DNA of 58,451 nucleotides from the NCBI GenBank assembly GCA_019695185.1, contig JAIBAN010000048.1:1-58451 (forward strand), in the 5' to 3' direction. Shown piece by piece: positions 35,648-44,675 of the stretch. This DNA is from Blastocatellia bacterium (GTDB taxonomy: Bacteria; Acidobacteriota; Blastocatellia; Chloracidobacteriales; Chloracidobacteriaceae). Both the position numbers and the translations under genes were made by a program. Within the stretch, counting starts at the first letter, position 1; each line of letters opens with the position of its first letter. The notes below the pieces were generated by a model. The model was not told where the DNA came from, did no database searches, and saw only the letters and a list, made by a program, of their open reading frames with translations.

Positions 35648-35853
35648 GACTGAGGACTGAGGACTGAGGACTGAGGACTGAAAGTAAGGTTTTTCAAACT
35701 GCATTTTCTCAAACCGGCTCCAATCTGAACCACAAAAATACTCAGTCCTGGTATTGCCCTCAGTCCTCAGTCCTCAGTCCTCAGTCCTGGTATTGCCCTC
35801 AGTCCTCAGTCCTCAGTCCTCAGTCCTGGTATTGCCCTCAGTCCTCAGTCCTT
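35647..35853. repeat. GGACTGA array with a 39-nt higher-order repeat
   Basis: Five GGACTGA units follow the PreA stop codon directly (35647-35681). After about 55 unique bases comes a long reverse-orientation array (35740-35853) in which blocks of CTCAGTC units are separated by GGTATTGCC at 35750, 35789 and 35828. The period is exactly 39 bases. The last units encode the final residues and stop codon of the converging PepE gene. Confidence 0.95.
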
Positions 35854-36557
35854 ATGAATTGACCTGAGGGCAATTCAAGGGGTTCCACCCCTGCCTTGAA
35901 AATGCAGGCCGAATGGGGTCCTTGCAGCACGGCCCTCCCGTTTTCCACTTGCAGCCAGCTTCCCTCACGCAATCCCACCACGGTTACCGCCGGATTGAGG
36001 GCAATAAATTCCTCCAATCGTTCGGCGCGGGTTTCACCCTTGTGCCCTGCCGGGTGCGTGTCCAGATAGTGCGGATTGATTTGGAAAGGGACAAAATTCA
36101 GAGCACCAAAACTGGGCGGTTGAACAATCGGCATATCATTGGTGGTCCGAATCGTCGGAGCGGCAAGGTTGGAACCGGCGCTCCAGCCAATAAACGGCAC
36201 CCCTTGTCGAACCCTTGACTGAACTGCTCCCAGTACATCCCGGATATACATTTCATTCAACAGATGAAACGTGTTGCCTCCGCCCACCACAATTGCCTGG
36301 GCCTGTGCAACGGCCTCTCCGGGATTGGCAAAGGTATGAATTGAATCCACTTCAAGGCCAATGACTGCAAAGCGGTTGCGAACTTTGGCCGCATAATCGT
36401 CCCAGGAAACCCGGACTCCGGCAAAGGGGATGAAAAGTACGGTCGAAACCTGACTTCCCAAAAATCCACGAATGGGCTGGAGGGCGAATTCCAGGTATTC
36501 CTGGCCTTCAATCATGGAATTACTGAGCAACAACAGTTTGAGTTGGGTATCAATCAT
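35838..36557 (-). CDS. pepE: Peptidase E-like alpha-aspartyl dipeptidase (S51)
   Basis: The 239-residue protein resembles PepE (family S51), which cleaves Asp-X dipeptides. Its GGGNTFHLL motif leads to the nucleophile Ser126 in IGWSAGSN, and NPHYLDTHPAGHKGETR carries the likely catalytic His. It is cytoplasmic, with no signal peptide. The last four residues (RTED) and the TGA stop come from GGACTGA repeat units, so the native C-terminus may have been altered by the repeat. The ATG lies nine bases after the stop of an upstream glycosyltransferase gene, so they form an operon. Confidence 0.9.
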   Translation of the reverse strand: MIDTQLKLLLLSNSMIEGQEYLEFALQPIRGFLGSQVSTVLFIPFAGVRVSWDDYAAKVRNRFAVIGLEVDSIHTFANPGEAVAQAQAIVVGGGNTFHLLNEMYIRDVLGAVQSRVRQGVPFIGWSAGSNLAAPTIRTTNDMPIVQPPSFGALNFVPFQINPHYLDTHPAGHKGETRAERLEEFIALNPAVTVVGLREGSWLQVENGRAVLQGPHSACIFKAGVEPLELPSGQFIRTED

Positions 36558-36566
36558 GGGTGTGTC

Positions 36567-37640
36567 CTAAAAAAGGGTGGTCAGTGCCTCCACCAAACGC
36601 TCTTGGAAATGTTTGGCGGTAAATTGAGTTTCATAACGAAGGCGGGCAGACTGTGAAAGGGTTTCCCATTCACCCCCAGTTTGCAACAAACATCCCAGGG
36701 CTTCAGCCAAAGCTTGGGGCTCCAGGGCCGTGGCCAAACCAGCCTCAGGCGGATTGACCACCTCGCGGGCCGCATCCTCCAAACTGACCAGACAGGGTTT
36801 GCCCAGGCGCATGGCTTCCAGATACACCAAGCCAAAACCTTCGCCCCGACTGGGCAGGGCAAAACAGCGGCAGGTTGCCAGCAATTCGTTTTTTTGCGCC
36901 TCGGAAACCCGTCCCCAAAATACAACCGAATTTTCCACCTGGAGCGCGCAGGCCAGATGTTCCAAAGCAGGCCGCAAGTCTCCGTCACCGGCAATCCACA
37001 GCACCGCCTCCGGGGTCTGGCGCAGGACCAGTGGCCAAGCCCGCAGCATCTCCTCATGACCTTTATATCCTTCGCCTTTGGCAATCCGGGACAGCATCAA
37101 CACCGCCGGTTTGACGGTTGTTGCATCCGGCGGATTGGCCAGAGGCTGGTCCACCCCCAGTGCAACCGTCTGGTGGGGAGCTTTGGCAAATTCCGGATTA
37201 AAGGACAGAAACCGCTCCCAGGTAAACTGGCTGTTGGTCAAAAACAGGTCCACCTGCCGCATAATTTTCCGCTCCAGCCAGGAAAGCCGTCGCCATGCTT
37301 CGATACCGTGCAAAAACAGGGCGGTGTGGCTGGTGCGGCGGTGGAGGACCGGCAGCAGTTTGACCAGCCCCAAATGCCAGAAGAGCAACAGGTCATGGTC
37401 CTGGTGCAGGCTCCAGGCAGCCCGCAAGGCGGCTCCCTTGGAAACGGTGTATATTCCCTTGGGTCGGAGTCCAGGTTCCGGTTCCGGTGGAGCATACGAC
37501 AGGAGTTGCGGGTGGGAAAATTGCCCTGAACCACAGAGACCTTCCCAAGCCAGACGCCCGCTTAACTGGACGCCGCCAATCCCGCAAATCCCCGAAAAGG
37601 CTCCAACCAGGCGGGGCCTCACTTTGTGTTGGTGTTCCAT
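36567..37640 (-). CDS. Glycosyltransferase family 4 (GT-B)
   Basis: The 357-residue protein has a GT-B fold with the GT1/GT4-type C-terminal motifs LMLSRIAKGEGYKGHEEML and SRGEGFGLVYLEAMRLGKPC (the E-x7-E nucleotide-sugar region). The N-terminal GGVQLSGRLAW is typical of retaining glycosyltransferases. It is the first gene of a two-gene unit with pepE. It starts the surface-polysaccharide region, though on the far side of the polymerase. Donor and acceptor are unknown. Confidence 0.87.
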   Translation of the reverse strand: MEHQHKVRPRLVGAFSGICGIGGVQLSGRLAWEGLCGSGQFSHPQLLSYAPPEPEPGLRPKGIYTVSKGAALRAAWSLHQDHDLLLFWHLGLVKLLPVLHRRTSHTALFLHGIEAWRRLSWLERKIMRQVDLFLTNSQFTWERFLSFNPEFAKAPHQTVALGVDQPLANPPDATTVKPAVLMLSRIAKGEGYKGHEEMLRAWPLVLRQTPEAVLWIAGDGDLRPALEHLACALQVENSVVFWGRVSEAQKNELLATCRCFALPSRGEGFGLVYLEAMRLGKPCLVSLEDAAREVVNPPEAGLATALEPQALAEALGCLLQTGGEWETLSQSARLRYETQFTAKHFQERLVEALTTLF

Positions 37641-37947
37641 TATGTGAACCGACGTTGTGCTATTTGGGTGAAACAGCCCAGTGCTGACAAAACTGACCTG
37701 CTCTTGCTGGAAATTGCTGGCAATGACGAGCCCTTTATGCCATCACTTTTGGATTCCAGCCAGGAATAACTTTTCCCGACAGTCCAATTTGTGAAAGAAT
37801 CGCACTGTAATTGAGTTTCCCTCCGATTGACCAAAAACAGTCTGGGTCCATTTACATTCAAACCATTCCATAAATTTGGGACAATTCCCAATCTGGAATT
37901 TCACTCAGGTTTCATTCCTTTGATTTTGGCACTGATTGATATTTTTT
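37641..37947. other. Divergent promoter region without repeats
   Basis: This 307-base gap separates the minus-strand glycosyltransferase from the plus-strand polymerase and must hold both promoters. It is A/T-rich. I see no heptamer repeat, clear hairpin or coding frame. Part of the polymerase frame extends upstream to a TTG at 37936, which I did not use. Confidence 0.5.
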
Positions 37948-39330
37948 ATGTTCGATTTGGATTTCAGGCTTTGTTTTGTTTTTTGGATTCTGGCGGTTGT
38001 GGTTCTGCTTTACCAGCAAAAACGACGCGGGGTGGTCCAAGGCTTAGGATTGACGTTTGTTTTTTTATTGGCGCTGAGTCACCTGAGCGGGGCTTCCATA
38101 AATCTGCTCCCCTGGTTTTCCTCACCTGAAGAGGAAGCCAACCGGCTTGGATTTCAGGTTACCACGATTGGGTTGATTTCCTTTGTGGTTGGGTTCTCCC
38201 TGTTGAACCTGGTCTTTCCCGTTCCCCGCAAACAAACTGCCCTCACGGAACAACACCTTGGACCTCTTGACCGGTTCGCCACTGTTTTTATTGTGAGTGG
38301 AATTGTCATTTACATTTTTTATCATTTTGTGTGGGTTCCCCAATTTGGCATTTTGCCCACTATTACTTCCGTACTGACAAGTTACATGAACCTGGTCAAT
38401 ATCGGGTTTATCCTGCGTTGTTGGGTTCGGTGGCACCAAAAAAAGAACCTCCAAATGTACCTTTGGATTGGTCTATCCTCAATCCTTCCGGTTTTTACGA
38501 TTGCCTATCAGGGATTTCTCGGAGCCGGGGCCATTCTGATTTTTTCGCTCGTCTGTTTTGTGGGTGCCTTCTATAGACCGGCCTGGCGGCTGGCCCTGAT
38601 TTTGGTGCTGATGGTTTTCTTTGGGCTTTCGGTTTTTGTGACCTATTCACGGGACAAAAGCAGTATCAGGGACGCGCTCCGTGAAGGTTCGTCCAACCAA
38701 TCGGCACTGGAACGGGTTTTTGATACCTTTTCCCGTTTCGAATTTTTCGACCCTTATGACCAAACCCACCTGAACCATATTGATAACCGTTTGAACCAGA
38801 ACATCCTGGTGGGAAAAGCCGTCCAGTACATTGGTTCCGGGGCCCAGGACTTTGCCGAAGGGGAAACGCTGGAACAGGCTGTTTATGCCTTGATACCCCG
38901 CGTCCTGTGGCCGAATAAACCGCTGACGGCAGGCAGCGGACAGATTGTATCCCAATATACCGGGATGGAGTTTGCCGAAGGAACCAGTGTCGGTATTGGC
39001 ACGGTCCTGGAGTTTTACATTAACTTTGGCACCACTGGAGTCATCATTGGTTTTGTGTGCTTTGGACTGATTTTGTCATTGCTGGATAACCTGTCTTTCA
39101 ACTCTCTTATGCGCGGAAACAGCGTCATGTTTGCCTTTTGGTATTTGCCGGGCTTGGCCTTTTCAACCGTCTCAGGGGCTTTGGTTGAAACCACGGCATC
39201 AGTGGCGGCTTCCTTTGTGGCAATTGAAATGCTGGCACGATTCTTTACCATGCTTGGCTGGGAACAGACCGCCTCCGCCAAAGCGGAACCATCCGAACCA
39301 AATCCGGCCCCCCAACCAGAACCCGTGTAG
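37948..39330 (+). CDS. Wzy-like oligosaccharide repeat-unit polymerase
   Basis: The 460-residue protein has about eleven hydrophobic helices and a large soluble loop near residues 230-330. ALIPRVLWPNKPLTAGSGQ and an FAEGTSVGIGTVLEFYINFG helix are typical of O-antigen/EPS polymerases of the OrbU/Wzy kind. It would join repeat units in the inner membrane. It ends in a Pro/Glu-rich tail. It is the only plus-strand gene in the polysaccharide locus and converges on a glycosyltransferase. The start could instead be a TTG at 37936. Confidence 0.82.
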   Translation: MFDLDFRLCFVFWILAVVVLLYQQKRRGVVQGLGLTFVFLLALSHLSGASINLLPWFSSPEEEANRLGFQVTTIGLISFVVGFSLLNLVFPVPRKQTALTEQHLGPLDRFATVFIVSGIVIYIFYHFVWVPQFGILPTITSVLTSYMNLVNIGFILRCWVRWHQKKNLQMYLWIGLSSILPVFTIAYQGFLGAGAILIFSLVCFVGAFYRPAWRLALILVLMVFFGLSVFVTYSRDKSSIRDALREGSSNQSALERVFDTFSRFEFFDPYDQTHLNHIDNRLNQNILVGKAVQYIGSGAQDFAEGETLEQAVYALIPRVLWPNKPLTAGSGQIVSQYTGMEFAEGTSVGIGTVLEFYINFGTTGVIIGFVCFGLILSLLDNLSFNSLMRGNSVMFAFWYLPGLAFSTVSGALVETTASVAASFVAIEMLARFFTMLGWEQTASAKAEPSEPNPAPQPEPV

Positions 39331-39356
39331 CCCTGGTGGAGCTCCAGCCACGAGGG

Positions 39357-40292
39357 TTAGTTCATGAATTTTGGTTTCAGGCGAAATAAGCGGGAATTGC
39401 CACTAATCAACCACCGAAACAGCGCCAGCCAACCATTGTCAAACCGGTCCAACTGGTCAAAAACCTGCCGTGCCAGGGAAGTCTTGCCTGCAAGCAGACA
39501 TCGCACACAGTAATGAGCGTATTGGGTGTACACAATCCACTTCAGGTACCGGTGACCAAATGATTTCAACCCACTTGGAAGACGATTGAGCAGGGTTTGC
39601 TGAATTTCCTGGTTTTCCTGCATAAAAACCAAATTGATGCCTGGTTTCTGGCTAAATTGTCCGGTGTGAGCCCGTAACAAAATCAAGGATTGCCGCACAT
39701 ATCCAATCGGATATCGTTCGCAAACCCGCACCCACATTTCAAAATCACCGGAAACTTTCATGTCCTCCCGAAACAGCCCCACTTCGTCCAGCACACTCCG
39801 CCGCAAGGTGACATTGGCAATATTTCCCGTAATCGAGCCATAATAAAACATGATCTGGGTCGCTACATTGGGGTCAATTACTTCGGGTGTGGTATCGGCA
39901 ACAAACGGCGTCGTGATGTTCCCGTCCTGGTCAATCACATCCCTGCCGCAATACAACATTCCAACCTCCGGATGCTGTTCCAGAAACATGTGCTCCTGTT
40001 CCAAACACCCTGGTTTCATGATGTCGTCCTGGGACCAGAGGCGGATGGCATCGCCCTGAGCAGCCTGAATGGCCAGATTCAAGGTGGGAAACAACCCCCG
40101 ATTGCTGGAATTTTGATACAACCGGAGGCGAGGGTCGGACAGCCCTTGCAAAAATGCCAAACTGCCATCGGTTGAGGCATCGTCCCAAATTACAAACTCA
40201 AAATCCGGGTGATGTTGCTCCAGCACCGATAACACCGATTTTTCAAGGTATTGGCCCCCATTGTAAACCGGAAGCACCACTGAGATTTTCAT
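39357..40292 (-). CDS. Glycosyltransferase family 2
   Basis: The 311-residue protein starts ISVVLPVYNGGQYLEKSV, the classic GT-A/GT2 nucleotide-binding strand. VIWDDASTDGSLAFL follows, and a SQDDIM segment supplies the metal-binding DxD-like residues. I chose the ATG at 40292 because the family begins there; the upstream in-frame residues are unlike it. It lies downstream of a GT4 gene on the same strand. No membrane anchor is visible. Confidence 0.9.
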   Translation of the reverse strand: MKISVVLPVYNGGQYLEKSVLSVLEQHHPDFEFVIWDDASTDGSLAFLQGLSDPRLRLYQNSSNRGLFPTLNLAIQAAQGDAIRLWSQDDIMKPGCLEQEHMFLEQHPEVGMLYCGRDVIDQDGNITTPFVADTTPEVIDPNVATQIMFYYGSITGNIANVTLRRSVLDEVGLFREDMKVSGDFEMWVRVCERYPIGYVRQSLILLRAHTGQFSQKPGINLVFMQENQEIQQTLLNRLPSGLKSFGHRYLKWIVYTQYAHYCVRCLLAGKTSLARQVFDQLDRFDNGWLALFRWLISGNSRLFRLKPKFMN

Positions 40293-40351
40293 ACGTGAAA
40301 AGATTGTGCCAAACGCAGGCTGGGGAAGCCCCCCTCCCTCACAAATTTCGG

Positions 40352-41551
40352 TCAATTTTGACCTGAAACCACATGGCGCAAAGCCTGAACCGTTCCTTCA
40401 ACGGCAACTGCCAAACTGTATTTTTGAATCTGTTGCCGGGTTTCAAAAGCCCATTCCTCCCGGCCTTTTCCCCCAGCCAAAATGTCTTGGATGGCTTTGG
40501 CCAATTGTTCGGGATTGCCAACCGGAACCACAGCACCGGTTTTTCCCGGCACAATCAGGTCCGGCGCACAGCCCACGGTCTCGGTCACCACGGTGGGAAC
40601 CCCGCAGGCCATCGCTTCATTGACAACCAGGCCCCAGGTTTCACTTTCGGAACATAACACCAGCACCTCGGCAATTGAATAGGCTTGGGAAATTTCGGAT
40701 TGATTCAAAAAACCGGCAAACGTGACCGGTAAATCATGGTGCTGGACCAAGGCTTCGAGTTCGGGGCGCAAAGGTCCATCCCCAACCAGAACGACATGAC
40801 TTTCAGGCACCAAAGTTTTCAAGTGCAGGGCCGCTTTGACCAAATCCTGGGGGCGTTTGATGGGAATCAGTTTTCCCACAAACACAATCACCCGCGCTTG
40901 CAACGGAATCCCCCAGCGCCTCCGAAGGGCTTCCCCTTGCCCGCCAAAGTGCGCCGCCCGGTTGGAAAAAAACTCGTTATCCACGGTATGCGGAGCAAAA
41001 AACATCTTTTCCGGAGAAACTCCATAATAGGCATAATACTCACGCGAACGCTGCCCCACCGGCAGGACCGCACTGAAACGCCGCAAAAACCAACGGTAAA
41101 AACCGTATTTCGCCATTCGCTTGAGCCAGGAGCGGTCGTTGGCCAACTGGGAATCACCCCGCACCAGCAGTGGAACCCGGTATTTCCAGCAGGCTCGCAT
41201 CGTCTGCCAGAAACTCTTGACGTACCAGCCCTGCACCAAAAAGGCATCAAACCGACCTTCCCGCACCAGGGTGGCGATTTCGGGAGTGTCACAACCGGAA
41301 AAACCAAACACATTGGGGTTTTTTGCCACATTTTCCAAAAAATGCCATTTGTACCCCTCAAACAAAGGCACATCCCATTCAAAGTTGACCCCAAAGCCAG
41401 CCTGGGCTTGTCCCTCCTGAGACTGGCGATAACAGTAAAAGACCTCCACCTCAATTTCCGGATGGGCAGCCAAAGCCCGGTACCAGGGCACGTAATATTG
41501 CACCGGATGCGTGGTGACGATGGCCAGACGATAACGGGAAGAGGAAGGCAT
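40352..41551 (-). CDS. Glycosyltransferase family 4
   Basis: The 399-residue protein is a GT-B enzyme. It starts LAIVTTHPVQYYVPWYRAL, a form common in exopolysaccharide loci. IVFVGKLIPIKRPQDLVKAA and SESETWGLVVNEAMACGVP are the donor-binding motifs. It is separated by an array of 26-base hairpin units from the next upstream gene, so transcription may be partly uncoupled there. Sugar specificity is unknown. Confidence 0.9.
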   Translation of the reverse strand: MPSSSRYRLAIVTTHPVQYYVPWYRALAAHPEIEVEVFYCYRQSQEGQAQAGFGVNFEWDVPLFEGYKWHFLENVAKNPNVFGFSGCDTPEIATLVREGRFDAFLVQGWYVKSFWQTMRACWKYRVPLLVRGDSQLANDRSWLKRMAKYGFYRWFLRRFSAVLPVGQRSREYYAYYGVSPEKMFFAPHTVDNEFFSNRAAHFGGQGEALRRRWGIPLQARVIVFVGKLIPIKRPQDLVKAALHLKTLVPESHVVLVGDGPLRPELEALVQHHDLPVTFAGFLNQSEISQAYSIAEVLVLCSESETWGLVVNEAMACGVPTVVTETVGCAPDLIVPGKTGAVVPVGNPEQLAKAIQDILAGGKGREEWAFETRQQIQKYSLAVAVEGTVQALRHVVSGQN

Positions 41552-41594
41552 GAGGTGAAGTTTTGAGTTTTGAGTTCCGCGCTCTGAGTTCTGA

Positions 41595-41738
41595 GTTCCG
41601 CCTTCAGGCGGCTGTTTGGAGTTCCGCCTTCAGGCGGCTGTTCTGAGTTCTGCCTTCAGGCGGCTGTTTGGAGTTTCCTTACTTTTCTTTCAGCAGCCTA
41701 AAGGCTGTACTCTGAACAGCCGCCTGAAGGCGGAACTC
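41595..41738. repeat. Array of 26-nt CCTTCAGG hairpin units with an inverted copy
   Basis: Three direct units of 26 bases start at 41595, 41621 and 41647, each containing a GCCTTCAGGC core hairpin. After about 20 bases a CAGCCTAAAGGCTG palindrome (41694-41707) and one inverted unit (41711-41738) follow. The inverted unit supplies the stop codon of the adjacent glycosyltransferase gene. Upstream bases 41559-41594 have GTTTTGAG and GTTCTGAG-type short repeats. Confidence 0.93.
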
Positions 41739-43023
41739 AAAACTGTTTTCCGGTTGTCACCCGGTCCAGCGCTTCAGCCAGAGTTCGGGTCATGGTTTCG
41801 GTCGAATAGGCGTCAAAGGCTTTCCAATTAACGGTTTCCGGTCGGTATGGGACGGTCAGTAACCGTCCCAGCGCAGCTTCGATTTCGCTTATCCGCTCGG
41901 AAACAGGGATTTCTTCATCAAAGGTCACGACATGGCCGGTGCCAGCTTCATGCAGGGTTTGCACGGCGGTGCTCCGGGCATGGAGGAGTGCCACCAGGGG
42001 CCGGTTTGACAAAACCGCCTGGAATACTTTGGATGGAGTGTAATGGGGCTCCGAAGAACCCAAAACCAGTACCCCTTGGGCATGTTTCAGATGGTTGAGC
42101 ACGTCCAGAAACGGAATCCGTATGGGGTATTCCTCGGCAATATCCGCCACGCCATATTTTTCAATCAGAGGTTTGACCAGAAACCCCTGCGGGTCGGTCG
42201 GATGGCGTCCGGTCCCGATAAAATGGAGTCGCAAGGCTGCGGCCACACTGTCCCGGCGTTGTTTGAGATTGTGAATGGCTGCGAGCAATGCTTCGAGGGT
42301 GGTAAACGCTTTGGGCAGCATGGCCCCGGCATAGATGACATGGAATTTTCCGTCAGCCGGGTCAAACAGATAGGGCGGGCGTTGATTTCGGTCGAGGTAG
42401 GCAAAATCCTCCGCATCGGCACCATACGGCATGGCGACACAGGGCACCTGGGCCAGATGCGGGTTTCGCTCCAGGACCCCTTCGTAATAACCGGGAGCCA
42501 CGGCGGTAATCAGACTGACATGACGGACGGCTTTGGGTTCCAGCCATTTTCCTAAATTGTAGGAAGCCCAAGCCTTGCTGGGAAACACCTCGCAACCCGG
42601 CCAGGCATGAACCCACGGGTCAATGTAATCAATGCCATACGGAATGCCGAATTTACGATAAATGAGCGGCCCCAGCATGGCCGAGAAATTGGCCGGAATC
42701 GGCAGGTACAAAAAATCCATCTGTCCGGATTTGGCCAACCGGCACAGTTCACGATAATGCCACCAGAAGGCCCGGATCCCGACATCGCCAACCAGCCGGA
42801 CCGGTTTGGTCGGCAGGGCTTTGGTGCGGATGACCTCCAGGTCTGCCGGAACCAGTCCGGCGAGGTCATAATCCGGTTTTTCCTCGTAATAAGACGGGTC
42901 CACTGTCAGAACCCGCACATTCCACCCGAACTTGGGCAGATGTTGGGCAAAATAGCGGCTCCGGTGAACGGCGGCGAGGTTGCTCGGCGGGAAATGGGGC
43001 GCGACAATTACAACGGTTTTCAT
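41737..43023 (-). CDS. Glycosyltransferase family 4 (WcaI-like)
   Basis: The 428-residue protein starts TVVIVAPHFPPSNLAAVHRS, the opening seen in WcaI-type colanic-acid and related glycosyltransferases. FHVIYAGAMLPKAFTTLEALLAA and a SEPHYTPSKVFQAVLSNRPL region mark the C-terminal GT-B domain. The ATG at 43023 is chosen over one at 43038 because it gives the family start. The TGA stop lies within an inverted repeat unit. Specificity is unknown. Confidence 0.85.
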   Translation of the reverse strand: MKTVVIVAPHFPPSNLAAVHRSRYFAQHLPKFGWNVRVLTVDPSYYEEKPDYDLAGLVPADLEVIRTKALPTKPVRLVGDVGIRAFWWHYRELCRLAKSGQMDFLYLPIPANFSAMLGPLIYRKFGIPYGIDYIDPWVHAWPGCEVFPSKAWASYNLGKWLEPKAVRHVSLITAVAPGYYEGVLERNPHLAQVPCVAMPYGADAEDFAYLDRNQRPPYLFDPADGKFHVIYAGAMLPKAFTTLEALLAAIHNLKQRRDSVAAALRLHFIGTGRHPTDPQGFLVKPLIEKYGVADIAEEYPIRIPFLDVLNHLKHAQGVLVLGSSEPHYTPSKVFQAVLSNRPLVALLHARSTAVQTLHEAGTGHVVTFDEEIPVSERISEIEAALGRLLTVPYRPETVNWKAFDAYSTETMTRTLAEALDRVTTGKQF

Positions 43024-43056
43024 GCTGAAAAGCTGCATCCAATAGTCAGTCAGCCA

Positions 43057-43851
43057 TTACCGGGTTTCCGGTGCGACCCGCCGCAGCCAGGAACCGGGCC
43101 AGTAGGTCATATTATCCGTCAGACCATTGCTTTCATTAAACGGCCAGACCGGCTGTTCGTAACGGAATGCCGGGTTTTCCTGGAGGAACTCCTGGGCCGC
43201 AGCATAGGGGTTGTTTTCCGCCCAATCCGGTTTGCTCCGGGGCGCTCCCGCCAGGTCCTTCATAATCCCGTCCGTGGCCACAATATAAGAACCGGGCGTC
43301 ACCAACGGGCTGTAGGCCCTGAGTTCCGCCAGCACATGTTCCTTCGAGTGGTTGGAATCAAGCAGAATCAGCACGGTTTCACCCGGTTTGACCAGTTCCG
43401 TCACCGAGGCAACCACATCGGGAGCAATGGAACTGCCTTCCACCAGGGTTATCAAGGGGAACAATTCATGCTGTTCGAGTGCCGCCCGGTTATGGGGCCG
43501 GATTTCGATGTCAATCCCAATGATTCTTCCCCGCCCCATGACTTTACAGATACCGGCATAGAAAACCAGCGAGCCGCCATGCGCCACCCCGGTTTCGATT
43601 ATCACGTCCGGTTTAATCTGATAGATCACTTCCTGAATGCGCACCATGTCTTCCGGCAGTTGAATAATCGGGCGACCCAGCCAGGAAAACGTGTAGACGT
43701 ATTTGGTATCCCAGCCCGCCCGCAGCCAAACCTGTGACAACACCTGAAAGGCTTCCGGCGATCCCAACCGGAGCTGTTTCGTCGTTTCCCCATCCCGGAT
43801 GGTGACGGTTTCCTGCTGCATATCTATTTCAATCACGTTGTGACTCCGCAT
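43057..43851 (-). CDS. Cephalosporin hydroxylase (CmcI)-family SAM-binding protein
   Basis: The 264-residue protein resembles the CmcI family. DVIIETGVAHGGSLVFYA forms the SAM-binding loop and VLILLDSNHSKEHVLAEL the second Rossmann strand. In polysaccharide loci these proteins are presumed sugar O-methyltransferases, not antibiotic enzymes. The start overlaps the 3' end of the upstream reductase gene by 23 bases, so they are translationally coupled; an ATG at 43821 is an alternative. Confidence 0.87.
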   Translation of the reverse strand: MRSHNVIEIDMQQETVTIRDGETTKQLRLGSPEAFQVLSQVWLRAGWDTKYVYTFSWLGRPIIQLPEDMVRIQEVIYQIKPDVIIETGVAHGGSLVFYAGICKVMGRGRIIGIDIEIRPHNRAALEQHELFPLITLVEGSSIAPDVVASVTELVKPGETVLILLDSNHSKEHVLAELRAYSPLVTPGSYIVATDGIMKDLAGAPRSKPDWAENNPYAAAQEFLQENPAFRYEQPVWPFNESNGLTDNMTYWPGSWLRRVAPETR

Positions 43852-44644
43852 CTTGATAAAATTGTATCAGGGCCGGGAGGTCCTGTAAGAGGTCCGAAGC
43901 CGGAATCCCAAACTCCTGGCGAATCCGGTTGACCTTGATTGAAGGAAATACCAGGCGGGCTGCCCCCGGCAGAACTTCACAGGCACAGCCGGTCTGCTGC
44001 CGGATGGCCTGAATGATTTCATCGTTGGTCCGATTGCATCCACTGGCGACATTGTACAACCGTTCCTGACCGTGGCTGGAAATCCGGTACAACAGTTCAA
44101 CCGCCGCCTTCACTCCCAGGTAATCTTTGGCCGAATCAAGGGACGTTCCCAGCCGAATCAAACCTTGGGTGAGCGCTTCCCGAATCAACGAGGGTAGGAA
44201 ATTCCGGGATTCGGCATCGGGTCCATAAATATTTGAAAGCCGTGCCACTTTTCCATTGGGGCAGGCGGTCAGTGTGAGCGATTCGCCCATGGCTTTGGAC
44301 AGGTTGTAAAGGTCGCTCAGGTTGGCCGGTTGGGCTTGCAGGGTGGCTGTTTCGTCGGTCGCTGCTCCTGTCGTGCCATACAATCGGGTAGTTGACAAAT
44401 ACAGCATTGAGTCGAACGTACAGGTTTGCAAAATCCGCAGGTATTTGGCGACATGCGCCTCCACGGCATCCAGCGGGCGGGTCCGAAAATCAGCCGTCAG
44501 GCCAATGCAATAGATGACCCGGCCCAGATTGCGTCCGGTGGGCAATTCATCCCGTTCCGGACAGTAGACGGACTCCTGCCGGTCCTTCAGATACTGCACC
44601 ATCTGGGAACCGATAAATCCCCTTGAGCCGAAAACTGTAAACAT
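43829..44644 (-). CDS. NAD-dependent epimerase/reductase (extended SDR)
   Basis: The 271-residue protein has the SDR nucleotide motif GSRGFIG (residues 6-12), STTRLYG with the catalytic Thr/Ser, and the active-site YNLSK. RLSNIYGPDAESRNFLP is typical of sugar-nucleotide 4-reductases or epimerases. Encoded in the CDP-sugar module, it is the best candidate for the final 4-ketoreductase. It overlaps the CmcI-family gene by 23 bases. Confidence 0.88.
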   Translation of the reverse strand: MFTVFGSRGFIGSQMVQYLKDRQESVYCPERDELPTGRNLGRVIYCIGLTADFRTRPLDAVEAHVAKYLRILQTCTFDSMLYLSTTRLYGTTGAATDETATLQAQPANLSDLYNLSKAMGESLTLTACPNGKVARLSNIYGPDAESRNFLPSLIREALTQGLIRLGTSLDSAKDYLGVKAAVELLYRISSHGQERLYNVASGCNRTNDEIIQAIRQQTGCACEVLPGAARLVFPSIKVNRIRQEFGIPASDLLQDLPALIQFYQDAESQRD

Positions 44645-44675
44645 AAGACTTTGCGAGAAACAATTGGGCGACGCC

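Noticed and set aside
43057..43851. Cephalosporin biosynthesis gene
   Set aside because: The CmcI name is historical; the surrounding polysaccharide genes indicate a sugar-modifying role.
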